A DNA stretch of 64,000 bases from Acidobacteriota bacterium (GCA_018000455.1 JAGNJW010000005.1:186001-250000); one strand, 5' to 3'; shown: positions 9,241-17,968, counted from the first letter of the stretch. The notes: generated by a model from the letters alone, not told the origin. Translations and numbers: made by a program.

Positions 9241-9647
9241 CGAATGAGCTCCTTGATACGAGCCGGCAGGCGCACCGGCCGGCCCTGCCGGTCGAGTGCC
9301 GCATGCACGGTTTGGCCGCTGGCGATGGTGGCCGACGGTCCCAGGACGTCGTAGTCGAACGCCAGGCGCACGCCCGAGACCAGGCGGGCGGTGGCGGTAA
9401 TGCGCAGTTCGTCGTCGTAGCGCGCCGAGGCGCGGTAGTGACAGCGCGCGTCGATGACGGGCAGAAAAAACCCCTCGGCCTCGAGGTCGCGGTAGGTCGC
9501 ACCGAAGGTGCGGAGCCAGTCGGTGCGGGCCACCTCGAACCAGACGAAGTAGTTGGCATGGTAGGCCACACCCATCTGGTCGGTTTCGGCGTAGCGCACG
9601 CGCACGGAGCTCACGCTCTGCCGCGTCGGCGGCCTGCCGGTGGTCAT
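9237..9647 (-). CDS. Acyl-CoA thioesterase of the YbgC/FadM hotdog family
   Basis: A 136-residue single hotdog-fold protein. The 4-hydroxybenzoyl-CoA thioesterase signature is clear in VRYAETDQMGVAYHANYFVW, whose Asp (TDQMG) is the catalytic residue in the family, followed by WFEVARTDWLR. It would hydrolyse acyl-CoA, or acyl-ACP as reported for Tol-Pal-linked YbgC. No tol-pal genes are adjacent, but bamD is two genes downstream in the same operon. ATGA overlaps join it to rpe upstream and the epimerase downstream. Confidence 0.85.
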   Translation of the reverse strand: MTTGRPPTRQSVSSVRVRYAETDQMGVAYHANYFVWFEVARTDWLRTFGATYRDLEAEGFFLPVIDARCHYRASARYDDELRITATARLVSGVRLAFDYDVLGPSATIASGQTVHAALDRQGRPVRLPARIKELIR

Positions 9648-10312
9648 GCCAGCGCCTTGCCCGCGGCCGCACGCAGGGCGCGCACCGCCGCGGCCGCATC
9701 GGGCGTGCCGAAGATCGCGCTGCCAGCCACGATGACACTGGCGCCGGCTTCGACGACGGCGCGGACATTGCCGACCTCCACGCCGCCATCGACTTCGACG
9801 AAGGCCGCGCTGCCGGCAGAAGCGAGCAGCGCTCGAACCTCCCGCAGCTTCTCGAGCGAATGTGGGATGAACGACTGGCCGCCAAAGCCGGGGTTCACCG
9901 ACATGACCAGCACGTAGTCGACATCGGCCGCCACGTCTGTGAGCGCCGCCACGGGAGTAGCCGGATTCAGCACGACGCCGGCCTGGGCGCCCAACTCCTT
10001 GATGGCGGCGATCGTGCGATGGAGGTGCCGCAGGACTTCGACGTGCACCGACACCATCGAGGCGCCGGCCTCCACGTAGGCCTTGAGATACGGATCGGGG
10101 TTCTCGACCATCAAATGGACATCGAGCGGCACGGTGGCCACACGCTTGACGGCGCGGATGACCGGCGGACCGATCGTGAGATTCGGCACGAAATGACCGT
10201 CCATCACGTCGACGTGAATGAGATCGGCGCCGCCGGCTTCGGCGGCCGCGATGTCTCGGCCGAGATTGGCGAAGTCAGCCGAGAGAATCGATGGGGCAAT
10301 CCTCACGCTCAT
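9644..10312 (-). CDS. rpe: Ribulose-phosphate 3-epimerase
   Basis: A 222-residue TIM-barrel enzyme interconverting ribulose-5-P and xylulose-5-P. It starts MSVRIAPSILSADFANLG as in the family; HVDVMDGHFVPN carries metal and catalytic residues, VMSVNPGFGGQSFI is the phosphate-side signature and EVDGGV holds the second catalytic Asp. The ATG at 10312 overlaps the PASTA gene stop (ATGA). Its position after rsmB and a PASTA protein matches the rsmB-prpC-prkC-rsgA-rpe order of Firmicutes, with the phosphatase, kinase domain and GTPase missing. Confidence 0.95.
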   Translation of the reverse strand: MSVRIAPSILSADFANLGRDIAAAEAGGADLIHVDVMDGHFVPNLTIGPPVIRAVKRVATVPLDVHLMVENPDPYLKAYVEAGASMVSVHVEVLRHLHRTIAAIKELGAQAGVVLNPATPVAALTDVAADVDYVLVMSVNPGFGGQSFIPHSLEKLREVRALLASAGSAAFVEVDGGVEVGNVRAVVEAGASVIVAGSAIFGTPDAAAAVRALRAAAGKALA

Positions 10313-11031
10313 TGCACCACCTCGAGCGAGATCGCCGCGCCCGGCTGTACTTGATGCCCCCCGGCCGGCGTCTGGCGCACGATGAGACCGGCCGGCAGAC
10401 CACTCGAGGCCTGTTCGGCCACGAAGCTCACGCGGAAGCCCTGCTGGCGCAGCACGCCCGCAGCCGCGTCGCCGCTCAGGCCGATGAGGTCGGGCATCAC
10501 GTAGGTGGAGACATCGGCGCCGCGGCTCACGAGCAGCTGCACCGAGACCGCCGGCCGGCCGGCCGGCGGCTCCTGGGCGATCACCTGATCGGTCGAGAAG
10601 TCTCCGGAACGGATCTCGGCGAGCATGGGGGCGTCGAGGCCTTCCTGCGCGAGGCGAATGGTGGCGCTGCGTTCGGATTCGCCCACCAGCTGCGGCATGT
10701 AAGCCACGCGCGGGCCGGCCGACAGCCACACGCGTACGGTACGCTGGCGCCTCGATGAAGTGCCGGGGCGCGGGTCTTGCCCGAGCACATGCCCGGCGGC
10801 CACCTCGGCGCTGGGCCGTTCGGCCGTGTCGACACGCACCAGCAGATCCTCCAGTGCGAGGCGAGTCGTGGCGTCGCGCACGCTGACGCCGATGACGTCC
10901 GGCACGACGACGTCACGCGCCCGCACGGCGACGCGCACCGCGATGGCGGCAAAGACGAGATAAGTGGCGACCAGGCTGCTGGCGATGAGCAGCAGCCGCC
11001 CGGCCGTCCACACACGCGTTCTCAATGGCAT
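10309..11031 (-). CDS. Stand-alone membrane PASTA-domain protein
   Basis: A 240-residue protein with a short basic cytoplasmic start (MPLRTRVW), one membrane segment (about 9-36) and three extracytoplasmic PASTA repeats. The repeats start at VVVPDVIGVSVRDA, YMPQLVGESERSA and YVMPDLIGLSGDAA, each followed by a Q-x-P-x-G-type turn (GQDPRPG, AQEPPAG, RQTPAGG). PASTA domains bind peptidoglycan fragments and are best known on PrkC/PknB kinases and PBPs; no kinase or transpeptidase domain is present here. The start was put at the ATG at 11031, 10 bp after rsmB; an ATG at 11073 inside rsmB would add 14 residues. Its position between rsmB and rpe is that of prkC in Firmicutes. Confidence 0.88.
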   Translation of the reverse strand: MPLRTRVWTAGRLLLIASSLVATYLVFAAIAVRVAVRARDVVVPDVIGVSVRDATTRLALEDLLVRVDTAERPSAEVAAGHVLGQDPRPGTSSRRQRTVRVWLSAGPRVAYMPQLVGESERSATIRLAQEGLDAPMLAEIRSGDFSTDQVIAQEPPAGRPAVSVQLLVSRGADVSTYVMPDLIGLSGDAAAGVLRQQGFRVSFVAEQASSGLPAGLIVRQTPAGGHQVQPGAAISLEVVQ

Positions 11032-11041
11032 GCGCGACCGA

Positions 11042-12430
11042 TCACTGTACAACAGCCGGCGGAGGAGGTCCATCCAGCCGCCGTTCGAGCACGGCCCCGA
11101 AGTAGCCTTCGAGGCCATGACGCACGGAATGGGTGCGCAAACATCCATCCGATTCGACGAACGGCGCCAGAATCTGGCCTGACGGGCCGGCGTCGGCGCG
11201 CCCGAGACGGAAGCCGGGCACCAGGGCGAGTACCCGTCGCACGACCTCGATGTTCTCTTCTGGCTCGGTCGAGCACGTCGTGTAGACGAGCCGGCCGCCA
11301 GGGGCAACGACCGCGGCAGCCCGCGCCAGCAAGTCGACCTGACGCGCCTGGAAGCGGGCAAGGTCCTCGGGGGTGCGTCGCCACTTGATATCGGGATCGC
11401 GGCGCAGCGTGCCGAGACCGCTGCACGGAGCATCGACAGCCACCACGTCGTAAACCGGCGCGAAGGGGAGGGCGTGGTGTTCGTCGACGGCCACGACCTC
11501 GGCCGTGGCCGCGTGCCCACGGGTCAGTGTCGCCCGCAGCACCTCGAGCCGCCTGGGCCGGATGTCGCAGGCCACGACGTGGCCGGTCGGCCCAGCCGCC
11601 CAGGCGTAAGCCAGCGCCTTGCCGCCGGGCGCCGCACACACATCGAGCACCCGCGCGCCGGCAACGACGGGCGCCACCAGCGCCGCCAGCTGCGAGCCTT
11701 CATCCTGAATGGTGAAAGCGCCGGCTGCCAGCGCCGGATGAGACACGGCCAGGCCGGCGCCGACGACCAGCCCGAGTGGTGCGCCGCCACACGGCGAGGT
11801 CTCGATGCCGTCGGCGGCCAACTGGGCGGCCACCTCGTCACGGGTGACTCCGGCGAGTGGATTCACGCGCAGTGTCATCGGCGGCGGCTGGTTGTTGAAG
11901 GCGAGCAACGCTTCGACCACCTGGCGCGGATCGCGCGCCAGCCAGCGCTCGATGAGCCAGGCCGGATGCGCGCTCGACACGGCCAGCGCCGACGCTACCT
12001 CTGCCACCGGCGCTTCGGCCGGCGCGACGGGCAAGGCGGTTCGTTCGCCGCCGGCGAGTCGCCTCAATACGGCATTGACCAGACCGGCCGCGCTCGCCTT
12101 CCTCGCCCTGCGCACGAGCGCGACCGTGTCGTTCACGACCGCGGAGGCGGGAACGCGATCGAGAAACTCGAGTTGATACGCTGCCATCCGGAGCGCGACG
12201 AGCACCTCCAGGTCGAGCCTGTTGAGCGGCACGCGCGACAAGGGTGCCAGCCTCCAGTCGAGACGTGCCTGCCAGCGCAGGGTGCCGGTCACGATCTCGC
12301 GTAGCAGTGCCACGTCACGGGCATCGGTGAGGCCCTGGCGGGCGTTCTCCACCGCCTGGTCGAGGTCGACGCGGTTGCCCGCGATGTCGACGAGCGCGGC
12401 GAAGGCGGCGCGACGGGCGGGGGCAATCAC
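11042..12430 (-). CDS. rsmB: 16S rRNA (cytosine-967-C5)-methyltransferase RsmB
   Basis: A 462-residue RNA m5C methyltransferase. An N-terminal NusB-like RNA-binding domain (about 1-140) precedes the Rossmann methyltransferase domain. LDVCAAPGGKA binds SAM; DAPCSGLGT and YTTCSTEPEEN supply the two conserved cysteines of the family. The GTG start at 12430 overlaps the fmt stop in GTGA. The order fmt-rsmB is widespread, which supports the assignment over other NOL1/NOP2-type enzymes. Confidence 0.93.
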   Translation of the reverse strand: MIAPARRAAFAALVDIAGNRVDLDQAVENARQGLTDARDVALLREIVTGTLRWQARLDWRLAPLSRVPLNRLDLEVLVALRMAAYQLEFLDRVPASAVVNDTVALVRRARKASAAGLVNAVLRRLAGGERTALPVAPAEAPVAEVASALAVSSAHPAWLIERWLARDPRQVVEALLAFNNQPPPMTLRVNPLAGVTRDEVAAQLAADGIETSPCGGAPLGLVVGAGLAVSHPALAAGAFTIQDEGSQLAALVAPVVAGARVLDVCAAPGGKALAYAWAAGPTGHVVACDIRPRRLEVLRATLTRGHAATAEVVAVDEHHALPFAPVYDVVAVDAPCSGLGTLRRDPDIKWRRTPEDLARFQARQVDLLARAAAVVAPGGRLVYTTCSTEPEENIEVVRRVLALVPGFRLGRADAGPSGQILAPFVESDGCLRTHSVRHGLEGYFGAVLERRLDGPPPPAVVQ

Positions 12431-13365
12431 GGCAGGTCGAAGGCCATGCCGGGCCCGAGCGGGCGCCCGGCCAGGAAGTCGGCCGCCGCCAGCCGCCGGC
12501 CGCCTTCGGCCTGCAGCTCGAGCAGCCGCACGACGCCGCCGTCGCCGGTGGCGACGTCCACGCCCATGGCGCCGGCCGATACGATCGTGGCTGGCGGACG
12601 ATCGCTGGCGCCATCGAGCCGCTGACTGCGGTGCAGGATGACACGCGCGCCGGCGAGCGCAGCCGACGCGTGCGGCCACGGATGCAGTCCGCGGATGCGG
12701 TCGTGCACGGCCCGGGCCGGCGCGCGCCAGTCGACCGCGCTGTCGGCACGCGTGATCTTCGCCGCGTAGGTGACGCGCCCTTCGTCCTGCGGCGTCTCGT
12801 CAACCGGCCCGGCGGCCAGGCGGTCGACCGTGGCGACGAGCCGTTCGGCCCCGATGACGGCAAGCGTGGCTTCGAGTTCGACGCTCGTCACGTCGGGGCC
12901 GATCGCCACGACGGCCTGGTCCAGCATCGCCCCGGCATCGAGCGCCTTGACGACGCGCATGATGGTCACGCCGGTCGCGGCGTCGCCGGCCATGATCGCC
13001 CGGTGCACCGGCGCAGCGCCTCGCCAGGCGGGCAGGAGCGACGCGTGCACGTTCACGAGACCGCGCGGCGGCAGGGCGAGCAGCCACTCCGGCAGGATCT
13101 TGCCGTAGGCGGCCACGACGCCGAGGTCTGCGCCGAGGGCCGCGAGGGCCCCAGGCAGATCGGCGTCGCCGAGCCTGGCCGGTTGCAGCAGCGGCAGGCC
13201 GGCAGCGCGCGCCGCCTGTGCCACCGCGCCAGGCGAGATCTTCTGGCCGCGCCCACGGGGCCGGTCGGGCTGCGTGACGACGCCGGCCACCACATGGGAC
13301 GAGGCGAGGAGGGCCCTGAGCGTGGGCACGGCGAAGGCAGGCGATCCGAAGAACATCACGCGCAC
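12427..13365 (-). CDS. fmt: Methionyl-tRNA formyltransferase
   Basis: A 312-residue enzyme that formylates Met-tRNA(fMet) with 10-formyl-THF. It begins MRVMFFGSPAFAVPTL, has the catalytic-core region SLLPAWRGAAPVHRAIMAGD and DVTSVELEATL, and a C-terminal tRNA-binding domain (ARVILHRSQRL onward). The length is typical (about 315). It lies between def and rsmB with 4-bp spacing to def and a GTGA overlap with rsmB, coupling formylation with deformylation. Confidence 0.95.
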   Translation of the reverse strand: MRVMFFGSPAFAVPTLRALLASSHVVAGVVTQPDRPRGRGQKISPGAVAQAARAAGLPLLQPARLGDADLPGALAALGADLGVVAAYGKILPEWLLALPPRGLVNVHASLLPAWRGAAPVHRAIMAGDAATGVTIMRVVKALDAGAMLDQAVVAIGPDVTSVELEATLAVIGAERLVATVDRLAAGPVDETPQDEGRVTYAAKITRADSAVDWRAPARAVHDRIRGLHPWPHASAALAGARVILHRSQRLDGASDRPPATIVSAGAMGVDVATGDGGVVRLLELQAEGGRRLAAADFLAGRPLGPGMAFDLP

Positions 13366-13369
13366 CGTT

Positions 13370-13879
13370 TCACCACGTCCCGTCGCGTTCGAGCTTCTTG
13401 ATCTTACGGAGGATCATCGTCCGGCTGATGCCGCGCAGCCGATCGACGAAGAGCATGCCGTCGAGGTGATCCATTTCGTGCTGCAAAGCGCGGGCGAGCA
13501 GGCCCGTTCCCTCGATCGTCTGCGGCTGGCCGCGGCGATCGAGCGCGTGCACCACGGCACGGGCTGGCCGGGCGACCGTGGCCGTGAATCCGGGAACACT
13601 GAGGCAGCCCTCCTCCTCGAGCTGCATGCCGTCGCGCTCGCCCCAGGTGGGATTGATGCAGACCTTGAGGGCCGAGGCGTCGTGTCCGCCGGACACATCG
13701 ACGACGAAGAGGCGCAGCCCGACGCCGATCTGCGGCGCGGCAAGACCGATGCCGTGGGCGGCATACATCGCCGCGATCATCTCGTCCACGAGCGCGTCGA
13801 CCTCGGGCGTGACGGCGTCGACCTCGCGCGCCGGCACGCGCAGCACCGGCGCTCCCAGACGCACCACCGGCCGCGCCAC
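13370..13879 (-). CDS. def: Peptide deformylase
   Basis: A 169-residue metalloenzyme removing the N-formyl group from nascent proteins. All three motifs are intact: GIGLAAPQIGV, EEEGCLSVPG (metal-binding Cys) and QHEMDHLDG (HExxH). The C-terminal tail MILRKIKKLERDGTW is basic, as in many bacterial enzymes. It lies 1 bp after aroC and 4 bp before fmt. Confidence 0.95.
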   Translation of the reverse strand: MARPVVRLGAPVLRVPAREVDAVTPEVDALVDEMIAAMYAAHGIGLAAPQIGVGLRLFVVDVSGGHDASALKVCINPTWGERDGMQLEEEGCLSVPGFTATVARPARAVVHALDRRGQPQTIEGTGLLARALQHEMDHLDGMLFVDRLRGISRTMILRKIKKLERDGTW

Positions 13880-13880
13880 G

Positions 13881-15086
13881 TCACCGCGCTCCGGCGCGGG
13901 GCGTCGTGCGGGCTGCCATCGCCGTGGTCGTGGCCGCGAGATGGCGCTTCATGAGGGCCACCGAATCGCCGCCCAGCCGTTCGAGCAGGGCATCGGCGAG
14001 CACCAAGGCGACCATGGCCTCCGCGACGACGGCAGCGGCCGGCACGGCGCAGACGTCGCTGCGCTCGATAGCCGCCGGCGCTGGTTCGAGCGTGACGAGA
14101 TCGATCGAGCGCAGCGGCTGCATGAGCGTCGCAATCGGCTTCATGTGGCCGACGACCCGCACGTCCTCGCCGTTGGTGACGCCGCCCTCGAGACCGCCAG
14201 CCCTGTTGGTCGGCCGCTCGGGTCGGCCCGCGGCATCGGGCGGAAGTATCTCGTCGTGTACCAAGGAGCCGGGGCGGGCGGCGCTGCCGGCGCCGAGTCC
14301 GATACCCACGCCCTTGATGGCCGGAATCGACATGACGGCCTGGGCGAGCCGTCCATCGAGCTTGCGGTCCCACTGCACGTAGCTGCCGAGGCCGACCGGC
14401 ACCCCGGTGACGATGACCTCGAACGAACCACCGAGCGTGTCGCCATCGGCCTTAGCCCGGTCGATGCGGGCGGTCATGCGCGCCTCGAGCTCGGTGTCGA
14501 CGCACCTGAGGGGCGCATCGGCGGCCAGCGCGGCGGCCTCACTGAACGTGACGACCCTGTCCGGTGGCAGGCTCAGCTCGCCAATGGCGGTCACGTGACT
14601 CGTGAGCCGGACGCCGAGAGCCTCGAGCAGCTGCTCTGCCAGCCCACCGGCCGCCACCCGGGCGGCCGTTTCGCGGGCGCTGGCGCGTTCGAGGACGTCG
14701 CGGACGTCCTCATGTTCGTACTTGAGCGCGCCGGCCAGATCGGCATGGCCGGGGCGGGGACGCACCACCGCGGCACGATTGGCGCCGGTGGCCGCCTCCG
14801 GGGGGTCCGGCTCGCTGTGCATCGTCCGCTGCCAGTTCACCCAGTCCTTGTTTTCGATAACGAGCGACACCGGGCCGCCCGTCGTACGCCCGCGGCGGAC
14901 GCCCGAGAGGATGTCGGCGCGGTCGGACTCGATGGCCATGCGGCGGCCACGTCCGTAGCCGCCCTGGCGGCGGCGCAGCTGCAGGTTCAGCCGATCGACG
15001 TCCAGGGAGAGACCGGCGGGCAGGCCGTCAACGATGACGACGAGGCCACGGCCATGGGATTCGCCGGCAGTGAGAAACCGCAGCAT
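13881..15086 (-). CDS. aroC: Chorismate synthase
   Basis: A 401-residue FMN-dependent enzyme making chorismate from EPSP, the last common step before Trp, Tyr and Phe. It starts MLRFLTAGESHGRGLVVIVD (family N terminus) and has RRRQGGYGRGRRMAIESDR, the arginine-rich substrate-binding stretch, and TNRAGGLEGGVTNG. The ATG at 15086 has a TACAAT -10 only 9 nt upstream. It is the first gene of the long operon down to 6721 and is separate from the aro-trp supraoperon at 24-34 kb, so it is not under that attenuator. Confidence 0.93.
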   Translation of the reverse strand: MLRFLTAGESHGRGLVVIVDGLPAGLSLDVDRLNLQLRRRQGGYGRGRRMAIESDRADILSGVRRGRTTGGPVSLVIENKDWVNWQRTMHSEPDPPEAATGANRAAVVRPRPGHADLAGALKYEHEDVRDVLERASARETAARVAAGGLAEQLLEALGVRLTSHVTAIGELSLPPDRVVTFSEAAALAADAPLRCVDTELEARMTARIDRAKADGDTLGGSFEVIVTGVPVGLGSYVQWDRKLDGRLAQAVMSIPAIKGVGIGLGAGSAARPGSLVHDEILPPDAAGRPERPTNRAGGLEGGVTNGEDVRVVGHMKPIATLMQPLRSIDLVTLEPAPAAIERSDVCAVPAAAVVAEAMVALVLADALLERLGGDSVALMKRHLAATTTAMAARTTPRAGAR

Positions 15087-15095
15087 CGCCTGCAA

Positions 15096-15101
15096 ATTGT
15101 A
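15096..15101 (-). promoter_or_regulatory. -10 box of the aroC operon
   Basis: TACAAT on the minus strand is 9 nt from the aroC ATG, predicting a 5' leader of at most a few bases. No Shine-Dalgarno is seen. Confidence 0.5.
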
Positions 15102-15138
15102 AACGAACTTTCTGCGGCCTCCGCCCCCCAGACCGCAC

Positions 15139-16491
15139 GTGAACGCCGAAAGCCCCGGATATCGCCGGCGGTCCGTCCCTTGCACCACCAATGGGCGGAG
15201 CCATGCCGTGGATGCTGTCACCATCAACGACCAGCGCGCCGTCGAGCGCATCTGCCGCCATCTGCGCGCGGCCCTCCAGGCCGACGGGGTGGCGGTGTGG
15301 CGCGACGAGCCGCACTCGGTCGTCGCCGGCAGCGGCCTGCTCCCGCAGCCTGGATGCCGCGGCGTCGAGGCGATGCCCGTCATCTACGGCGACGATCCCG
15401 TGGCGCAGCTGGCCTGGTGCGGCCACACCGATGTCGAACCGCATCGCGGGCTGGTCGTGGCGGCCGCCGACATCGTCGCGCCACTGATCGCCTCGATGGA
15501 GGCGCCGGTGCGCGCGGCGCCCGCCGAGGCCCCCTACGGCCTCGTGGGGGTCAGTCGGGCGATCGAACATCTGCGGGCGCTCATCCCGCGGGCCGCGGCG
15601 GCGCTCGTGCCGGTGCTCGTCGAGGGGGAAAGCGGCGTGGGCAAGGAACTGGTGGCGCGCGCCATTCACACCGCGGGCCCGCGCCGGCAGGCGGCGCTCG
15701 TGGCCGTGAACTGCGCCGCGCTCTCCGACGAGCTCGTGGATGCGGAGCTGTTCGGGCACGCGCGCGGGGCCTTCACCGGCGCCGCGCTCGACCGGCGAGG
15801 GCTCTTCGAGGACGCACACGGCGGCACGCTCTTCCTCGACGAGGTAGCGGAGCTCTCGCCGCGCGCGCAGGCGAAGCTCCTTCGCGTGCTGCAGGAAGGG
15901 GAGGTGCGGCGCCTGGGCGAGAGCCATCCGCGCCGAGTCGATGTGCGGATCGTGGCGGCCTCGAACCGCCCGCTGCGGGACGAGGTCGCGGCTGGGCACT
16001 TCCGTCTCGATTTACGTTTCCGGCTCGACGTGGTACGGCTGTTCGTGCCGCCGCTGCGCGAGCGGCGGGAGGACATCCCGGTGCTCGTCGAACACTTCTG
16101 GAGGCAGGCGATGCAGCGGCTACGACGCGGTGCGCGCCTGGCCCCGTCGCTCGTTGCCGCACTGGCGGCACACGACTGGCCGGGCAACGCCCGCGAGCTG
16201 CAGAACGTGGTGACGGCGGTGGCCGCCTCGGGTCCGGTCCGGGGGCTCGTCACACGCCAGGATGTCGGCGCCCTTTGGGCGGGCCCGGTACATGAGGCGC
16301 CACCGACACTCGGCGAGGCGCGGCGCGCCTTCGAGGCGCGCTTCGTGCAGCTCGCCTTCGAGCGCTGTGGCCGTCGCCCGGCGACCGTCGCCCGCGAACT
16401 CGGCCTCACGCGACAAGGCCTGGCGAAGCTCACGGCCCGCCTCGGGCTGGCGCGCGACTGCGGGCGCGATCTCTCCCGTCGCGCCGTCTAG
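15139..16491 (+). CDS. Sigma-54-dependent transcriptional activator
   Basis: A 450-residue enhancer-binding protein. Residues ~28-115 look like a weak GAF-type sensor (AVERICRHLRAALQADGVAVW). The central AAA+ domain has Walker A GESGVGKE (163-170), the sigma-54 contact loop GAFTGA (210-215) and Walker B GGTLFLDEV. A Fis-type helix-turn-helix ends the protein (ATVARELGLTRQGLAKL). No receiver domain is present, so it is not a phosphorylated response regulator; a ligand sensed by the N-terminal domain is inferred. The first possible start is GTG 15139; GTG 15208, just before VTINDQ, fits the domain boundary equally well. It diverges from aroC. No obvious target is adjacent. Confidence 0.85.
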   Translation: MNAESPGYRRRSVPCTTNGRSHAVDAVTINDQRAVERICRHLRAALQADGVAVWRDEPHSVVAGSGLLPQPGCRGVEAMPVIYGDDPVAQLAWCGHTDVEPHRGLVVAAADIVAPLIASMEAPVRAAPAEAPYGLVGVSRAIEHLRALIPRAAAALVPVLVEGESGVGKELVARAIHTAGPRRQAALVAVNCAALSDELVDAELFGHARGAFTGAALDRRGLFEDAHGGTLFLDEVAELSPRAQAKLLRVLQEGEVRRLGESHPRRVDVRIVAASNRPLRDEVAAGHFRLDLRFRLDVVRLFVPPLRERREDIPVLVEHFWRQAMQRLRRGARLAPSLVAALAAHDWPGNARELQNVVTAVAASGPVRGLVTRQDVGALWAGPVHEAPPTLGEARRAFEARFVQLAFERCGRRPATVARELGLTRQGLAKLTARLGLARDCGRDLSRRAV

Positions 16492-16505
16492 TGACAGGAC
16501 ACTAG
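16488..16505. repeat. Short inverted repeat resembling a collapsed MITE end
   Basis: CTAGTGACAGGACACTAG overlaps the stop codon (TAG, 16489-16491) of the sigma-54 activator. The last 11 bases equal the outer end of the inverted repeat at 40368-40532 and the first six equal its opposite end. It may be a remnant with the interior deleted. Confidence 0.4.
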
Positions 16506-16509
16506 GTGC

Positions 16510-16546
16510 GCCGGGTGCTCCCGGCCGTTGCCGCCCGCTGGGGCGG
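16510..16546. terminator. Two GC-rich hairpins between convergent genes
   Basis: GCCGGG-TGCT-CCCGGC (16510-16525) and CCGCCC-GCTG-GGGCGG (16531-16546) are perfect 6-bp stems with 4-nt loops between the convergent activator and TPR genes. There is no T-tract, so termination is inferred from position. Confidence 0.4.
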
Positions 16547-16558
16547 GACGAGGTTGGC

Positions 16559-17962
16559 CTATTGCGGCACCGGCGTGCGCCCGAGGGTCTTGGCCAATGC
16601 GCGCAGTCGGGCATGTCCTGGCTCGAGCGCGAGGCCCTCGGTCACCATTTTCCTGGCGTGATCGCGGTCGCCGCGGCTCACGTCGGCTTCGGCGAGCTTG
16701 AGGTGGAGACTGGCCGATGGACCCAGTTCAGCCATCGCCCGCTCGTACCAATAGGCCGCGCCGTGGGGATCGCCCACCCGCATCGCCAGATCGCCGAGAC
16801 GGGGCGCCACTGCGCCCGCCGGAGGCGTGCCGGCGGCAAGGGCGGCGAAGCGGGCGAGGGCGTCGAGCGCCTCGGCCGGCCGGTTCCGCCGTTCGAGCAC
16901 ATCGGCGAGCGCGCGATAGGCGTCGGGCCTGACGGGCACCCTGAGCACCGCCGCCTGCAAGTCGCGCTCGGCGCCGGCCAGATCACCGGCGCGCAGGCGC
17001 GCCTGGCCGAGCAGCGCGAGCGTCTCGCCCGTCACGCCACTCATCGCCGCAGCGCGCGTCAGGGCGGCGAGCGCCTTGTCGAGCGCAACGCTGTCGCCGC
17101 CTTCGGCTGCTCGCATCCACACGGCACCCAGGGCGGTGAAGACGACGGCGCTGTCAGGAAAGCGCTCCGCCGCGCGGCCGAGCGCGAGCACGGCCGCGTC
17201 GTAGCGGCTCGCGCGGGCGTAGGCCGCGGCGACCGCTACGGCACGTTCGGCGCGTTCGGGCTCGAGCGCCGCCAGCGCGCTCAGCTCGTCGACGGCGCGG
17301 CCGGTCTGTCCGCGCGCCTGGAAGACGTCGGCCCGCGCTTCGCGCACCGCGAGCAGCCCCGGTGCGAGTCGGGCCGCGGTGCCGAGCGCCTCACTGGCCT
17401 CGTCGAGCCGAACCAGGTCGCGCAGACACAAGCCGAGCATGTAGTGCGCCCGGGCGTGGTCGGGGGCGAGGGCAATAGCCCGGCGCAGGGGCTCGACGGC
17501 CGCCCCGGCGCTGCCGTCGCGATAGCGCGCGACCGCCAGTTTGTAGTGCACGTCTGGCTGGCGGTCGTCGAGCCTGACGCTCTGGGCATAGTGCTCGGCG
17601 GCCCGTGCGAAACGCCCGAGGTCGAGGTTGACGTCGCCTTGCCATTCGAAGACGCGCGGCGCGGACGGGTCCAGCTCCGACGCTCGCCGGAGGTCGCGCA
17701 GGGCCGCTTCGAGCTCCCGTCGCTGACGGTAGGCAAGTCCGCGCTTGAGATGGGCGGCCGTCGAATCGGGGTTCAGGGTGATGGCGCCGGTATAGGCCTC
17801 GATGGCGGTGCTGAGATCGGCGGCGGCGAGTGCCGTGTCGCCGGCAGCGACGAGACGCCCGTAATTGCGCTCGGTCGTGATCGAGACCACCGCCAGGACG
17901 GCGGCGACGGCGACGGCCAGCGTCACGGCCAGCGCCAGCGGCCAGCCCAGAAACCTCGACAC
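16559..17962 (-). CDS. Membrane-anchored TPR-repeat protein
   Basis: A 467-residue protein with one N-terminal membrane segment (about 8-28, ALAVTLAVAVAAVLAVV) and then essentially continuous TPR repeats to the C terminus, for example AYTGAITLNPDSTAAHLKRG, LRRASELDPSA and LRRAIALAPDHARAHYMLG. The repeats probably face the periplasm and scaffold another protein; no enzymatic domain is seen. The GTG at 17962 has TACCAT six bases upstream and no Shine-Dalgarno, as expected for a leaderless message. It is monocistronic and divergent from the ECF sigma gene. Confidence 0.8.
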   Translation of the reverse strand: MSRFLGWPLALAVTLAVAVAAVLAVVSITTERNYGRLVAAGDTALAAADLSTAIEAYTGAITLNPDSTAAHLKRGLAYRQRRELEAALRDLRRASELDPSAPRVFEWQGDVNLDLGRFARAAEHYAQSVRLDDRQPDVHYKLAVARYRDGSAGAAVEPLRRAIALAPDHARAHYMLGLCLRDLVRLDEASEALGTAARLAPGLLAVREARADVFQARGQTGRAVDELSALAALEPERAERAVAVAAAYARASRYDAAVLALGRAAERFPDSAVVFTALGAVWMRAAEGGDSVALDKALAALTRAAAMSGVTGETLALLGQARLRAGDLAGAERDLQAAVLRVPVRPDAYRALADVLERRNRPAEALDALARFAALAAGTPPAGAVAPRLGDLAMRVGDPHGAAYWYERAMAELGPSASLHLKLAEADVSRGDRDHARKMVTEGLALEPGHARLRALAKTLGRTPVPQ

Positions 17963-17968
17963 CCGCCG

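Noticed and set aside
13578..16295. A 905-codon plus-strand frame spanning def, aroC and the sigma-54 activator
   Set aside because: It crosses the intergenic region and reads all three genes out of frame; the product has no recognisable domain.
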